A stretch of 64,000 nucleotides of DNA from the NCBI GenBank assembly GCA_044867785.1, contig JBIOVM010000098.1, forward strand, positions 32,180-96,179. The letters are read 5' to 3'. Source of the stretch: DASRDR01 sp044867785 (GTDB lineage Bacteria > Methylomirabilota > Methylomirabilia > Rokubacteriales > DASRDR01). The notes below the pieces were generated by a model. The model saw nothing but the letters and a program-made list of their open reading frames with translations. It searched no databases and was not told the DNA's origin. Of the stretch, positions 52,264 to 60,809 are shown piece by piece (within the stretch, counting starts at the first letter, position 1; each line of letters opens with the position of its first letter). The position numbers were made by a program, and so were the translations under genes.

Positions 52264-53061
52264 GTGACCGGCGCCTCGTTCCGCACCCTTCGGCTCGAGC
52301 GCTCGGCGGACGGGCACGTCCTCACCGTCCTCCTCGACCGGCCGGAGGTGCTGAACGCGATGAACACCGCGATGGGCGAGGACCTGCTCGCCTGCTTCCG
52401 GGGCCCGGCCGTCGCGCCCGAGGTGCGAGCCGTCGTGTTCGCCGGGTCGGGGGACCGCGCCTTCTGTGTCGGCGGAGACCTCAAGGAGCGCGAAGGGATG
52501 TCGGACGATGCTTGGCGCGCTCAGCACGTGATCTTCGAGCAGGCCGCGATGGCGGTCCTCCGCTGCCCCGTTCCCGTCATCGCCGCCGTCGAGGGGTTCG
52601 CCTTCGGGGGCGGCTGCGAGCTCGCGCTCCTGGCGGACTTCATCGTCGCGAGCGAGAGCGCCGCCTTCGCGCTGCCGGAGGTCACCCGCGGGATCTTTCC
52701 CGGCGTCGGTGGGACGCAGCTCCTCCCCCGCATCGTCGGCGCGCCCCTGGCGAAGGAGCTGATCTTCACCGGCCGCCGCGTGGAGGCCGCGGAGGCGCGC
52801 GCGGCGGGCCTCGTGAACCACGTCGTTCCGCGCGGGCACGCCCGGGCGAAGGCGGCCGAGCTCGCGACCACGATCGCGGAGAACGGGCCGGTGGCCGTGC
52901 GCCAGGCGAAGAAGGCGATCGCCTGGGGGAGCGAGACCGACCTCGAGACGGGCATGGTGCTGGCCATCGAGGCCTACAACGCCACCGTCGTGACCGAGGA
53001 CCGGGTCGAGGGGGTGCGGGCGTTCAACGAGCGGCGGAAGCCCCGCTTCCAGGGGCGCTGA
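52264..53061 (+). CDS. Enoyl-CoA hydratase/isomerase family protein
   Basis: 265 residues. LDRPEVLNAMNTAM, CVGGDLKERE (oxyanion loop) and GFAFGGGCELAL are crotonase signatures. Both acid-base glutamates are present at 119 (GCEL) and 139 (LPEV), 20 apart as in rat enoyl-CoA hydratase, so hydratase activity is expected. GTG start (VTGASF) 7 bases after the CoA transferase. Hydrates a 2-enoyl-CoA; substrate unknown. Confidence 0.87.
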   Translation: MTGASFRTLRLERSADGHVLTVLLDRPEVLNAMNTAMGEDLLACFRGPAVAPEVRAVVFAGSGDRAFCVGGDLKEREGMSDDAWRAQHVIFEQAAMAVLRCPVPVIAAVEGFAFGGGCELALLADFIVASESAAFALPEVTRGIFPGVGGTQLLPRIVGAPLAKELIFTGRRVEAAEARAAGLVNHVVPRGHARAKAAELATTIAENGPVAVRQAKKAIAWGSETDLETGMVLAIEAYNATVVTEDRVEGVRAFNERRKPRFQGR

Positions 53062-53071
53062 GGGCGAAGCC

Positions 53072-54238
53072 ATGGCGTCCATGTCGACGACCCTGACCGA
53101 CGAGCAGCGGGCGCTCAAGGCCGGTGTGGCCGAGATCTGCAAGCGCTACCCCGGGGAGTACTGGCGGCAGCTCGACCAGGAGCGTGCCTACCCCGAGGCC
53201 TTCGTCACCGAGCTCACGCGGGCCGGCTACCTGGCGGCGCTGATCCCGCCGGAGTACGGGGGGGCCGGCCTGGGGATTCTCGAGGGCGGGCTCATCCTCG
53301 AGACGATCAACGCGTGCGGCGGCAACGCCGGGGCGTGCCACGCCCAGATGTACATCATGGGGACGGTGCTCCGGCACGGCTCCGAGGCCCAGAAGCGCCG
53401 CTATCTTCCGAAGATCGCGACCGGGGAGCTCCGGCTCCAGGCCTTCGGGGTCACCGAGCCGAACTCCGGGTCGGACACGACCAAGCTCCAGACGACGGCG
53501 GTTCGGCGGGGCGACCGCTACGTGGTCAACGGCCAGAAGATGTTCATCTCGCGCGTGCTGCAGTCGGACCTGATGCTGCTCCTCGCGCGCACCACGCCCG
53601 TCGACCAGGTGAAGCGGAAAACCGACGGGCTCTCGGTCTTCCTGTTCGACATCCGGCAGGCGCCGGGGCTCGAGGTCCGGCCGCTCCGGATGATGATGAA
53701 CCACTCCACGAACGCCCTGTTCTTCGACAACATGGAGATCCCGGCCGACAGCCTGATCGGCGAGGAAGGGCGCGGCTTCGCCTACATCCTGGATGGCATG
53801 AACGCCGAGCGGATCCTGGTCGCGTCGGACTCGATCGGCGACGGGCGGTGGTTCGTCGAGCGGGCGGTGGCGTACTCGAACCAGCGCGTGGTCTTCGGGC
53901 GGCCCATCGGCGCGAACCAGGGCGTGCAGTTCCCGATCGCGAAGGCGCACATGGCGGTCGAGGCGGCGGAGCTCATGCGGAACAAGGCCGCCGCCCTCTT
54001 CGACGCCGCGGAGCCGTGCGGGCCCGAGGCGAACATGGCGAAGTTCCTCGCTGCCGAGGCGGCCTGGGAGGCCGCCCACGCCTGCGTCGACTGCCACGGG
54101 GGCTATGGCTTTGCCGAGGAGTACGACGTCGAGCGGAAGTTCCGCGAGGCGCGCCTCTACAAGACCGCGCCCGTCAACCAAAACCTCGTGATGGCTTACG
54201 TCGCCGAGCACGTCCTCCGCCTCCCGCGGTCGTACTGA
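53072..54238 (+). CDS. Acyl-CoA dehydrogenase family protein
   Basis: 388 residues. LQAFGVTEPNSGSDTTKLQT is the FAD/acyl-CoA binding signature; VNGQKMFISR and CHGGYGFAEEYDVER follow. At the usual catalytic Glu (YEGTxQ) the sequence is LYKTAPVNQN (Lys364, Thr365), so that Glu is missing. A Glu at 246 (GMNAERIL) is where isovaleryl-CoA dehydrogenase has its base. It may thus be active with the other geometry or act as a reductase/dehydratase. ATG 53072; second ATG 53081 possible. Confidence 0.87.
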   Translation: MASMSTTLTDEQRALKAGVAEICKRYPGEYWRQLDQERAYPEAFVTELTRAGYLAALIPPEYGGAGLGILEGGLILETINACGGNAGACHAQMYIMGTVLRHGSEAQKRRYLPKIATGELRLQAFGVTEPNSGSDTTKLQTTAVRRGDRYVVNGQKMFISRVLQSDLMLLLARTTPVDQVKRKTDGLSVFLFDIRQAPGLEVRPLRMMMNHSTNALFFDNMEIPADSLIGEEGRGFAYILDGMNAERILVASDSIGDGRWFVERAVAYSNQRVVFGRPIGANQGVQFPIAKAHMAVEAAELMRNKAAALFDAAEPCGPEANMAKFLAAEAAWEAAHACVDCHGGYGFAEEYDVERKFREARLYKTAPVNQNLVMAYVAEHVLRLPRSY

Positions 54239-54240
54239 CC

Positions 54241-55212
54241 GTGGCGCCCGCGAGCGCCGACCGCGCGCATCCGGCCCTCCCGGCCGTCGACCGCGTCAGC
54301 GTGACGACCGTCGTCGACAACTCCGTCGACATCCTCCGACCCGACGAGAAGGTGGCACGGCGCTGGAGCGTGCCGCGCGCGCGGAAGATCGCCGACCTCC
54401 GGGCCGAGCATGGCCTCGCCCACCACGTCGAGGTGACGCGGGGACGCGAGACGGCGCGAATCGCCTTCGACTTCGGCCTGACCACGGAGGCCATGACTCA
54501 CAACTTCCGAGAGCTCGGGCTCGACGCCGGCGCGATCGACGCGCTCGCGCTGAGCCACGGCCACTCCGACCATTTCGGCGGCCTCCTCGGCTTCCTCTCC
54601 GCCCACCGGCGTCGGATGCGGCCGAAGCTCCGCTTCTACGGGCACCCCAATCACTACGTCGCCCGCTTCTTCGAGCGGGACGGGGACCGGGTGTCGCTCG
54701 GTCGACTCGACCGTGGCGACGTCGCGCGCTGGGACGTGGACGTGGTCGACGTGCCGGAGCCGGCGGTGCTCGCCGAGGGCGTCTTGCTCTCGGGGGAGAT
54801 GCACGCGTCCGAACCCTATGAGCAGATTCCCCCCTCCATGCGCATGGAGGGAGACGGTGGCGCCCTCGTCCCGGACACGTTCATCGGCGAGCAGACGCTC
54901 GTCGCCCACGTCCGCGACCGCGGCCTCGTCGTCGTGACCTCCTGCTCCCACCGGGGGATCGTCGGCATCTGCCGGAACGCGACGCGGATCGCCGGGGTGA
55001 CGAAGATCCATGCCGTCGTCGGCGGCTTCCACCTGTCGGGCCTCGACGCCGAGCGGATCGACCGGGTGGTGGAGGCGCTCCGAGGGTTCGAGGTGGACTA
55101 CCTGGTACCCCAGCACTGCACGGGCACCGAGGCGCTCGTCGAGCTCGCCCAGCGCGTGGGGCCGGCGCTGGTCGTGAGCTCCACGGGCTCGACCTTCACC
55201 TTCGGCGGGTAG
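54241..55212 (+). CDS. Metallo-beta-lactamase-fold hydrolase
   Basis: 323 residues. The dinuclear metal motif SHGHSDHFGG gives His106, His108, Asp110, His111. HVEVTRGRETARIAFDFG and TSCSHRGIVGICR place it with the MBL family related to methanopterin-biosynthesis DHPS-like enzymes, which act on phosphorylated or thioester substrates. GTG 2 bases after the dehydrogenase stop. Possible thioesterase or lactonase of the pathway. Confidence 0.83.
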   Translation: MAPASADRAHPALPAVDRVSVTTVVDNSVDILRPDEKVARRWSVPRARKIADLRAEHGLAHHVEVTRGRETARIAFDFGLTTEAMTHNFRELGLDAGAIDALALSHGHSDHFGGLLGFLSAHRRRMRPKLRFYGHPNHYVARFFERDGDRVSLGRLDRGDVARWDVDVVDVPEPAVLAEGVLLSGEMHASEPYEQIPPSMRMEGDGGALVPDTFIGEQTLVAHVRDRGLVVVTSCSHRGIVGICRNATRIAGVTKIHAVVGGFHLSGLDAERIDRVVEALRGFEVDYLVPQHCTGTEALVELAQRVGPALVVSSTGSTFTFGG

Positions 55213-55225
55213 GGCGGCGCGGGCC

Positions 55226-55543
55226 ATGGCCGGGCTGCCCGTCGCCTGCACGCTGACCGAGCCGGAGCTCGCGGCGCGGCGGGCGGGCGTGCTCGCCGGC
55301 GTCCGGCGGAGCTACGAGGAGGCGCAGTGGCTGCCGGACGGCGTCCGGCTCCGCTTCGCCCCGGATCCCGAGCGGCTCGCGATGCTCGCGACCTTCATCG
55401 ACCTGGAGCGCCGGTGCTGCGCGTTCCTCGCGTTCCGGCTCACGGTCGACCCGGGCGGCGGCCCGGTGTGGCTGGAGCTGAGCGGCCCGCCCGGGACCCG
55501 CGAGTTCCTCGCCGCCGAGCTGGCCGGCCCCGGCTCGCCCTGA
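55226..55543 (+). CDS. Small Cys-pair protein of unknown function
   Basis: 105 residues, no TM or signal. The central ERRCCAFLAFRLTVD has an adjacent Cys pair; the ends are VACTLTEPELAARR and PPGTREFLAAEL. Similar short proteins occur in high-GC bacteria, sometimes near mercury or redox genes. I know of no assigned function. 13 bases after the MBL gene, so co-transcribed with it. Converges with the dioxygenase gene, 14 bases apart. Confidence 0.7.
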   Translation: MAGLPVACTLTEPELAARRAGVLAGVRRSYEEAQWLPDGVRLRFAPDPERLAMLATFIDLERRCCAFLAFRLTVDPGGGPVWLELSGPPGTREFLAAELAGPGSP

Positions 55544-55557
55544 GGGTCGCGCCGGGC

Positions 55558-56418
55558 CTACCCGTCCCGCTGGAGCGGGTCCTTGATCTCGCCGGGCAGC
55601 GCGATGCGGGTCCCGTCGAGGAGCCGGGCCTGATACGAGGGGGCGCCGCGCACCATCAGGCCGAACCCGAAGTGCCCCGTGGAGCCGCCGAGCGCCACGT
55701 TGTCGGCGGCCCGGTACTGGATGATGAGGGCGCTCCGGGGCCGAACGCCGCGGTTGGCGGTCGAGCTATGGAGCATGTTGCAGTGGTGGAGTTCGACCGA
55801 GCCCGCCGGGCACGGCACGTGGATCACGCGAGTCTCGTCGGCGACGACGCTCTGGTCCTCGAGCTGCGAGGAGAAGGCGCCGTCCCGGGCGAACCGGTGG
55901 AGCCGCGGGCCCAAGTGGTGGCTTCCGGGAATCAGTCGGATGCAGCCGTTCTCCACGGTCGCCTCGTCGAGATGCACCAGCACGGCGAGGAGATCGTAGT
56001 TGGTGTGGGGGAAGAACGGATAGTCCTGATGCCACTCGAAGCGCGCCTCCGGGCTCGACGGCGGCTTGAGGTTCAGCTTCGTGTGGTGGATCTGGATGTC
56101 GGGCCCGATCAGGTTCTCGACGGCGTCGAGGATCCGTGGGTGGAACGCCGCCTCGTAGAACGCCTTGTGGTGCTTGATCGGGTTGAAGATGCGGCGGACG
56201 TGATGCCGGCCGTCGTGGCCCCGGGTGATGGAGAACTTCTCGTTGGTCTCGGTGAGGCCGCGCGCCTCCTCGAGCACCTCGTCGAGAGCCGCGCGGAGCG
56301 TCCCGACCTCGTGGGCGTCGAGCATCTCCGGGAAGACGAGATAGCCGTGCGTCCGGTAGAAGGATTCCTGCTCGGACGGCGACATCGCCGCGGCGGACTG
56401 GGCCAGGCCTGCGGGCAT
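55558..56418 (-). CDS. Phytanoyl-CoA dioxygenase family protein
   Basis: 286 residues, Fe(II)/2-oxoglutarate oxygenase. FEWHQDYPFF gives His130 and Asp132; LHSSTANRGVRPR gives His217 and the 2-OG Arg. IHHTKLNLKPP and GCIRLIPGSHHLG are family blocks. It hydroxylates an acyl-CoA or betaine-like substrate; some relatives act on gamma-butyrobetaine-like acids or ectoine. ATG has GGAGG about 9 bases upstream. Own promoter TGCTACACT. It lies between two operons but is transcribed away from the second. Confidence 0.87.
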   Translation of the reverse strand: MPAGLAQSAAAMSPSEQESFYRTHGYLVFPEMLDAHEVGTLRAALDEVLEEARGLTETNEKFSITRGHDGRHHVRRIFNPIKHHKAFYEAAFHPRILDAVENLIGPDIQIHHTKLNLKPPSSPEARFEWHQDYPFFPHTNYDLLAVLVHLDEATVENGCIRLIPGSHHLGPRLHRFARDGAFSSQLEDQSVVADETRVIHVPCPAGSVELHHCNMLHSSTANRGVRPRSALIIQYRAADNVALGGSTGHFGFGLMVRGAPSYQARLLDGTRIALPGEIKDPLQRDG

Positions 56419-56449
56419 GGACGCTTCCTCCCTCCGAAAGGCGGCTTTC

Positions 56450-56458
56450 AGTGTAGCA
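56450..56458 (-). promoter_or_regulatory. Extended -10 element TGCTACACT
   Basis: Minus-strand TGC-TACACT ends 31 bases before the ATG at 56418; the predicted leader of about 25 bases contains GGAGG, so this unit is led, unlike most. Confidence 0.5.
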
Positions 56459-56561
56459 GGACCCGCCCGGAGGAGGTCGGATCGGCTCGGTGGCGCCGCC
56501 CGGGGCTGGGGTCCCGCACCTCGGAATCGCCGGCCGTCCGCTTGGGAGCGGTGTGAGCCTC

Positions 56562-56570
56562 TGGTAGGCT
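56562..56570 (+). promoter_or_regulatory. Extended -10 element TGGTAGGCT
   Basis: TGG-TAGGCT ends 43 bases before the ATG at 56614; GGGGAGAG in the leader provides a ribosome site. Divergent from the dioxygenase promoter, 100 bases apart. Confidence 0.4.
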
Positions 56571-56613
56571 GGAGAGCCAGCGCGGCCCGCCGGCCGCGTC
56601 GGGGAGAGCCGCC

Positions 56614-58140
56614 ATGATCCGCACACCCGCCGCGTTCCTGACGGAGGGCGAGGTCCGTCGGGTCCACGAAGCCTCGCTCGAGATCCTCGAGCAGGTGGGG
56701 CTCCTCGTCCGCAACGCGGAGGCTCGGGAGATCTTCGCGCGCCACGGGTGCCGGGTCGAGGCGGGCGGGGAAAACGTGCGCTTCCCGCGGGCCGTCGTCG
56801 AGCGGTACCGCGCGGGCATCCCGCCGAAGTTCACGTTTCGGGCCCGCGACCCGGCGCTCGACCGGACGGTGCCCGACGACGCGCCGGTCGTCATCTCGGG
56901 CAGCTCGGCCCCGGACATGGTCGACCCGGCCACCGGCGTCGCGCGGCGCGCGCTGGCCGCCGACATCGCGCGGATCGCGCGGCTCGTGGACCAGCTGCCG
57001 AACTACGACGTCTTCTCGGTCTCGACGCTGGCCGACGACGCCCCGCCGGCCTTCTTCTCGGTGACCCGGCTCTACGCGGCGCTCAAGTACTGCCGGAAGC
57101 CGGTGCGCATCAGCGGGCCCCCCGAAGAGCTCGACGCCATCCTGAAGTTCGCCCACATCATCGCCGGTGGCGAGGCCGCGTACATGGAGCGGCCGTTCAT
57201 CACGCACCACTACTGCCCGTGCGTGTCGCCGCTCACGATGGACTACGATTCCACCGCGACCCTCATCTACTACGCCGAGCGCGGGCTGCCCGGCCATCCG
57301 ACCCTCGTGCCGAACGCCGGGCTGACGTCGCCCCTGACGCTCGCCGGGACGCTCGTCCAGGGAAACGCCGAGTTCCTGGCGGCGGTGGTCCTGGAGCAGA
57401 TGGTCCGGCCGGGGAAGGCGACGATCTACTCGAGCCTGCCGACGGTCGCCGACATGCGGACCGGCGCCTACGCGCCCGGCGCGATCGAGACCGGGATGCT
57501 GTTCATGGGCGTCGCCCAGATGGCGCGCTTCTACGGGGTGCCGTGCGGCGGGTACATCGGGCTCTCGAACGCCAAGGTCAACGACGCCCAGTCGGGCTTC
57601 GAGACCGGCATGTCGGGGGTGGCGGCGCTCCTGTCGGGCAATCACCTCTTCAACATGGCCGGGCTCCTGGACGCGCTCATGTCGTTCGACTTCGCGAAGG
57701 CGGTCATCGACGACGAGATCGTGGCGATGCTGCGCCGCCTCCAGCGCGGCCTCGAGCTGAGCGAGGAGAGCTTCGCCCTCGACGTGATCCGGGAGGTCGG
57801 GCCGGGCGGGATGTTCGCCGACCACCTCCACACCCTCGAGCGCATGCGGACCACGGGCTTCCTGCCCGAGATCGCCGATCGCGACCCGCGCCAGGGCTGG
57901 ATCGAGAAGGGCGGCCTCGATGCCCAGGGACGGGCCATGCTCCGGGTCCGCGACATCCTGACCCGGGACGCGCCGAGCCTGTTCTCGCCTGACGTGGACG
58001 CGCACCTCCGCCGCGAGTTCGCCGGCATGGTCGCCGCCGAGTTCGCGCCGCCCGAGGGCTGGTCGCGCCCGCCGGACGAGGCCCTGTCCGACCGGGCCGA
58101 GCGACGGCGTCGCCGGCTCGCCCAGCAGGCCGAAGCGTGA
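56614..58140 (+). CDS. Trimethylamine methyltransferase (MttB) family protein, non-pyrrolysine
   Basis: 508 residues. VHEASLEILEQVGLLV is the family N-terminal block, ISGSSAPDMVDP and SVSTLADDAP follow, then VPNAGLTSPLTLAGTLVQGN and GGYIGLSNAKVNDAQSG near the active site. There is no in-frame TAG, so it is of the pyrrolysine-free type such as MtgB or MtcB, which demethylate glycine betaine or carnitine-like quaternary amines onto a corrinoid protein. Its stop overlaps the corrinoid gene, which is its expected partner. Confidence 0.87.
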   Translation: MIRTPAAFLTEGEVRRVHEASLEILEQVGLLVRNAEAREIFARHGCRVEAGGENVRFPRAVVERYRAGIPPKFTFRARDPALDRTVPDDAPVVISGSSAPDMVDPATGVARRALAADIARIARLVDQLPNYDVFSVSTLADDAPPAFFSVTRLYAALKYCRKPVRISGPPEELDAILKFAHIIAGGEAAYMERPFITHHYCPCVSPLTMDYDSTATLIYYAERGLPGHPTLVPNAGLTSPLTLAGTLVQGNAEFLAAVVLEQMVRPGKATIYSSLPTVADMRTGAYAPGAIETGMLFMGVAQMARFYGVPCGGYIGLSNAKVNDAQSGFETGMSGVAALLSGNHLFNMAGLLDALMSFDFAKAVIDDEIVAMLRRLQRGLELSEESFALDVIREVGPGGMFADHLHTLERMRTTGFLPEIADRDPRQGWIEKGGLDAQGRAMLRVRDILTRDAPSLFSPDVDAHLRREFAGMVAAEFAPPEGWSRPPDEALSDRAERRRRRLAQQAEA

Positions 58141-58823
58141 GCAGCGACCTCGCCGCGCTCCCGCTCGAGGAGCTCCTCGAGCAGATCCAGGACAATCTCT
58201 ACGGCGGGAACGTCGAGCCGGTCGTCGCCGGCGTCCACGAGCTGCTCCGGCGGGGGCTCACGCCCTACGACGCCCTCACGCAGGGGCTCATCGCCGGCAT
58301 GGACGTGGTCGGCGAGGACTTCCGCACCGGCAAGCTCTTCGTCCCCCAGGTCCTGATGGCGGCGAAGGCGATGAAGGGCGGGATGGAGGTGCTGCGACCG
58401 CTCTTGGCCGAGACGGGCGCGCCGCGCATCGGCACCCTCGTCATCGGCACTGTCAAGGGCGACATCCACGACATCGGGAAGAACCTGGTCGGGATGATGA
58501 TGGAAGGCGCCGGCTTCCAGGTGGTGAACCTCGGCATCAACACCGACGTCGAGAAGTTCCTCCACGCCGTGCGCGAGCACGCGGCCGACATCCTCGGGAT
58601 GAGCGCGCTCCTGACGACGACCATGCCGTACATGCGGGTGGTCATCCAGGCCCTCAAGGAGTCGGGACTTCGGGAGAAGCTGATCGTCCTCGTCGGCGGC
58701 GCCCCCCTCAACGCCGACTTCGCGAAGTCGATCGGGGCCGACGCGTACTGCCGCGACGCCGCCAAGGCGGTGGAAACGGCGAAACGGCTCATGGCCGAGA
58801 AGAACGGCACGCCCCGTGCGTGA
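58137..58823 (+). CDS. Corrinoid-binding methyl carrier protein (MtbC/MtgC-like)
   Basis: 228 residues. N-terminal cap helices (EELLEQIQDNLYGGNV, VLMAAKAMKGGMEVL) are followed by the B12-binding domain with GDIHDIGKNLV, His111 as lower cobalt ligand, then GMSALLTTTM and LIVLVGGAPLN. Shuttles a methyl group between the MttB-like enzyme and the homocysteine methyltransferase. GTG start overlaps the upstream stop; end overlaps next GTG by 8 bases. A RamA-type reactivase is not in the window. Confidence 0.92.
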   Translation: MSSDLAALPLEELLEQIQDNLYGGNVEPVVAGVHELLRRGLTPYDALTQGLIAGMDVVGEDFRTGKLFVPQVLMAAKAMKGGMEVLRPLLAETGAPRIGTLVIGTVKGDIHDIGKNLVGMMMEGAGFQVVNLGINTDVEKFLHAVREHAADILGMSALLTTTMPYMRVVIQALKESGLREKLIVLVGGAPLNADFAKSIGADAYCRDAAKAVETAKRLMAEKNGTPRA

Positions 58824-59709
58824 CCGCGCGCGCTGGCGGACGCTCCTCCGAGCCGTGCCGGGCGCGATCCTGGCCGACGGGGCGATGGGCACCATGCTCT
58901 TCGAGGCCGGCCTCTCGTCCGGGGACTCGCCCGAGCGCTGGAACCTGGAGCGGCCGACCATCGTCCGGGAGGTCCACCGGGCCTACCGCGCCGCGGGCTC
59001 GCGTATCCTCCTGACCAACACGTTCGGCGGGAATCGCTTCCGGCTCGCGCTCCATGGGCTCGACAAGCGGGTCGCCGAGCTGAACGTGGCGGGCGCGCGG
59101 CTCGCTGCCGAGGCCGCCGGCGACGGCGCCGTGGTCGCGGGCGACATCGGCCCGAGCGGGGGTATCCTGGCGCCGCTCGGCGAGCTCTCGCCGGAGGAGG
59201 CCGTCGAGGGGTTTGCCGAGCAGGCGGCCGCGCTCCGGGCGGGGGGCGTCGACGTGATGTGGATCGAGACGATGTCGGCGCTCGAGGAGGTGGAGGCGGC
59301 GCTTCGCGGGGTGCGCCGCACGGCGCCGGACGTGCCGGTGATCGTCACGATGAGCTTCGACACGCACGGCCACACGATGATGGGCGTGAGCCCCGAGCAC
59401 GCGGCGACGGCCCTCACCGGGCTGGGGGCGGCCGCCGTCGGCGGCAACTGCGGCCTCGGGCCGGCGGAGCTGCTCCAGGCGATCACGAGGATGCGGGCGA
59501 CCGTGCCCGGCGCGGCCCTCGTCGCCAAGCCGAACGCGGGGCTCCCCGAGCTCGAGGACGGGCGCGCCGTGTATCGCGGCAGCCCCGCCGAGATGGCCGA
59601 GTACGCCTGCCTCATGACGGCCGGCGGCGCGCGCATCGTGGGCGGCTGCTGCGGGAGCGCGCCCGAGCACCTGCGCGCCATGGCCGAGGCGCTGGGGGTG
59701 AAGGCATGA
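58816..59709 (+). CDS. Homocysteine S-methyltransferase (BHMT/MetH-N type)
   Basis: 297 residues. LADGAMGTMLFEAGL and LTNTFGGNRFRL open the Hcy-binding barrel; the zinc thiols are Cys212 (GGNCGLGP), Cys278 and Cys279 (VGGCCGSAPEH). It accepts a methyl group from betaine or, like the MetH N-terminal module, from methylcobalamin. Placed right after a corrinoid protein, methyl transfer from that carrier to homocysteine, giving methionine, is the simplest reading. GTG start. Confidence 0.87.
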   Translation: MRDRARWRTLLRAVPGAILADGAMGTMLFEAGLSSGDSPERWNLERPTIVREVHRAYRAAGSRILLTNTFGGNRFRLALHGLDKRVAELNVAGARLAAEAAGDGAVVAGDIGPSGGILAPLGELSPEEAVEGFAEQAAALRAGGVDVMWIETMSALEEVEAALRGVRRTAPDVPVIVTMSFDTHGHTMMGVSPEHAATALTGLGAAAVGGNCGLGPAELLQAITRMRATVPGAALVAKPNAGLPELEDGRAVYRGSPAEMAEYACLMTAGGARIVGGCCGSAPEHLRAMAEALGVKA

Positions 59710-60671
59710 TGCAGCTGCCCGAGCGTGTCACGATCTGCGAGGTGGGGCCGCGCGACGGCTTCCAGATCGAGCCCGAGTGGATCCCCACCGAGACGAAGGT
59801 CGAGGTGATCGACCGCCTGTCGGAGACCGGGCTTCCGCGGATCGAGGTGACGTCCTTCGTCCACCCGAAGGTCGTGCCCCAGATGCGGGACGCGGAAGAG
59901 GTCATGGCGCGCATCCGCCGGCGGTCGGGCACCAAGTACGTCGCGCTCGTGCCGAACGACAAGGGCGCCGTGCGCGCCGTCGACGCGGGCGTCGACGCGA
60001 TCCACACCGTCGTGTCGGCGAGCGAGAGCCACAACCTCGCCAACGTCAACATGACGGTCGCCGAGTCGCTGGTGAAGCTTCGCGCCGTCCTCGAGGTCGC
60101 CGCACGCGCGAAGGTGCCCGTGAACTGCGCGATCTCGACCTCGTTCGGCTGCCCGTTCGAGGGGGACGTGCCGGTGGAGCGCCTGGAGCGGGTCGTACGG
60201 TCGCTCGTCGAGATGGGCGCCCCGGGCATCGCGCTCGCCGACACGACGGGGATGGCGAACCCGCGGCAGGTGACGGAGATCCTCGAGCGCTTCGTTCCGC
60301 GCTTCCCCGGCGTCGAATGGACGCTCCACACCCACGACACCCGCGCCTTGGCGATCCCGAACATCCTGGCCGCGATGGCGTGCGGGGTGACGCACTTCGA
60401 CAGCTCGATCGGCGGGCTGGGCGGCTGCCCCTTCGCCCCCGGCGCCTCCGGCAACGTCTGCACCGAGGACCTGGTCCACGGCCTCCACGCCATGGGCGTC
60501 GAGACCGGCATCGACCTCGACCGCCTGCTCGCCGTCTCGCGGCGCGTGCAGGAGGTCGTGGGCCGCGTCCTGCCGGGCCAGCTCGTCAAGGCCGGCCCCG
60601 CCACCCGGCGCTATCCCGTCCCCGACGGCGTCGCCGCGCGGCTGCCGGCCACTCGGGAGTCGACCGGATAG
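59706..60671 (+). CDS. Hydroxymethylglutaryl-CoA lyase-like enzyme
   Basis: 321 residues, DRE-TIM metallolyase. ICEVGPRDGFQIEP has the catalytic Arg-Asp; LHTHDTRALAIPN supplies metal His residues; GGLGGCPFAPGASGNV holds the mobile-loop Cys of HMG-CoA lyases. Cleaves HMG-CoA or a related 3-hydroxy-3-methylacyl-CoA. ATG overlaps the upstream TGA; a second ATG is 3 bases on. End of the 56614-60671 operon; in-operon logic suggests a branched acyl-CoA step. Confidence 0.87.
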   Translation: MMQLPERVTICEVGPRDGFQIEPEWIPTETKVEVIDRLSETGLPRIEVTSFVHPKVVPQMRDAEEVMARIRRRSGTKYVALVPNDKGAVRAVDAGVDAIHTVVSASESHNLANVNMTVAESLVKLRAVLEVAARAKVPVNCAISTSFGCPFEGDVPVERLERVVRSLVEMGAPGIALADTTGMANPRQVTEILERFVPRFPGVEWTLHTHDTRALAIPNILAAMACGVTHFDSSIGGLGGCPFAPGASGNVCTEDLVHGLHAMGVETGIDLDRLLAVSRRVQEVVGRVLPGQLVKAGPATRRYPVPDGVAARLPATRESTG

Positions 60672-60809
60672 CGCGCGATCGACCCGCGACCCGCGCCGGA
60701 CGAGCGGATCTGCGCGGCCGGCATCCCGTCGAGACGAGAGCGGCGTCTTCATACCCGACATCCACACCAGGATCAGGCACGCGCGCCGGCGCCTACGCTC
60801 CACGGCCTG

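Noticed and set aside
51054..54238. Naming the genes caiB, caiD, caiA
   Set aside because: Only family-level motifs are visible; family III transferases, crotonases and dehydrogenases with this order occur in many unrelated pathways.
56614..58140. Pyrrolysine-encoding TAG in the MttB-like gene
   Set aside because: The reading frame is open throughout at the normal length; no in-frame TAG.
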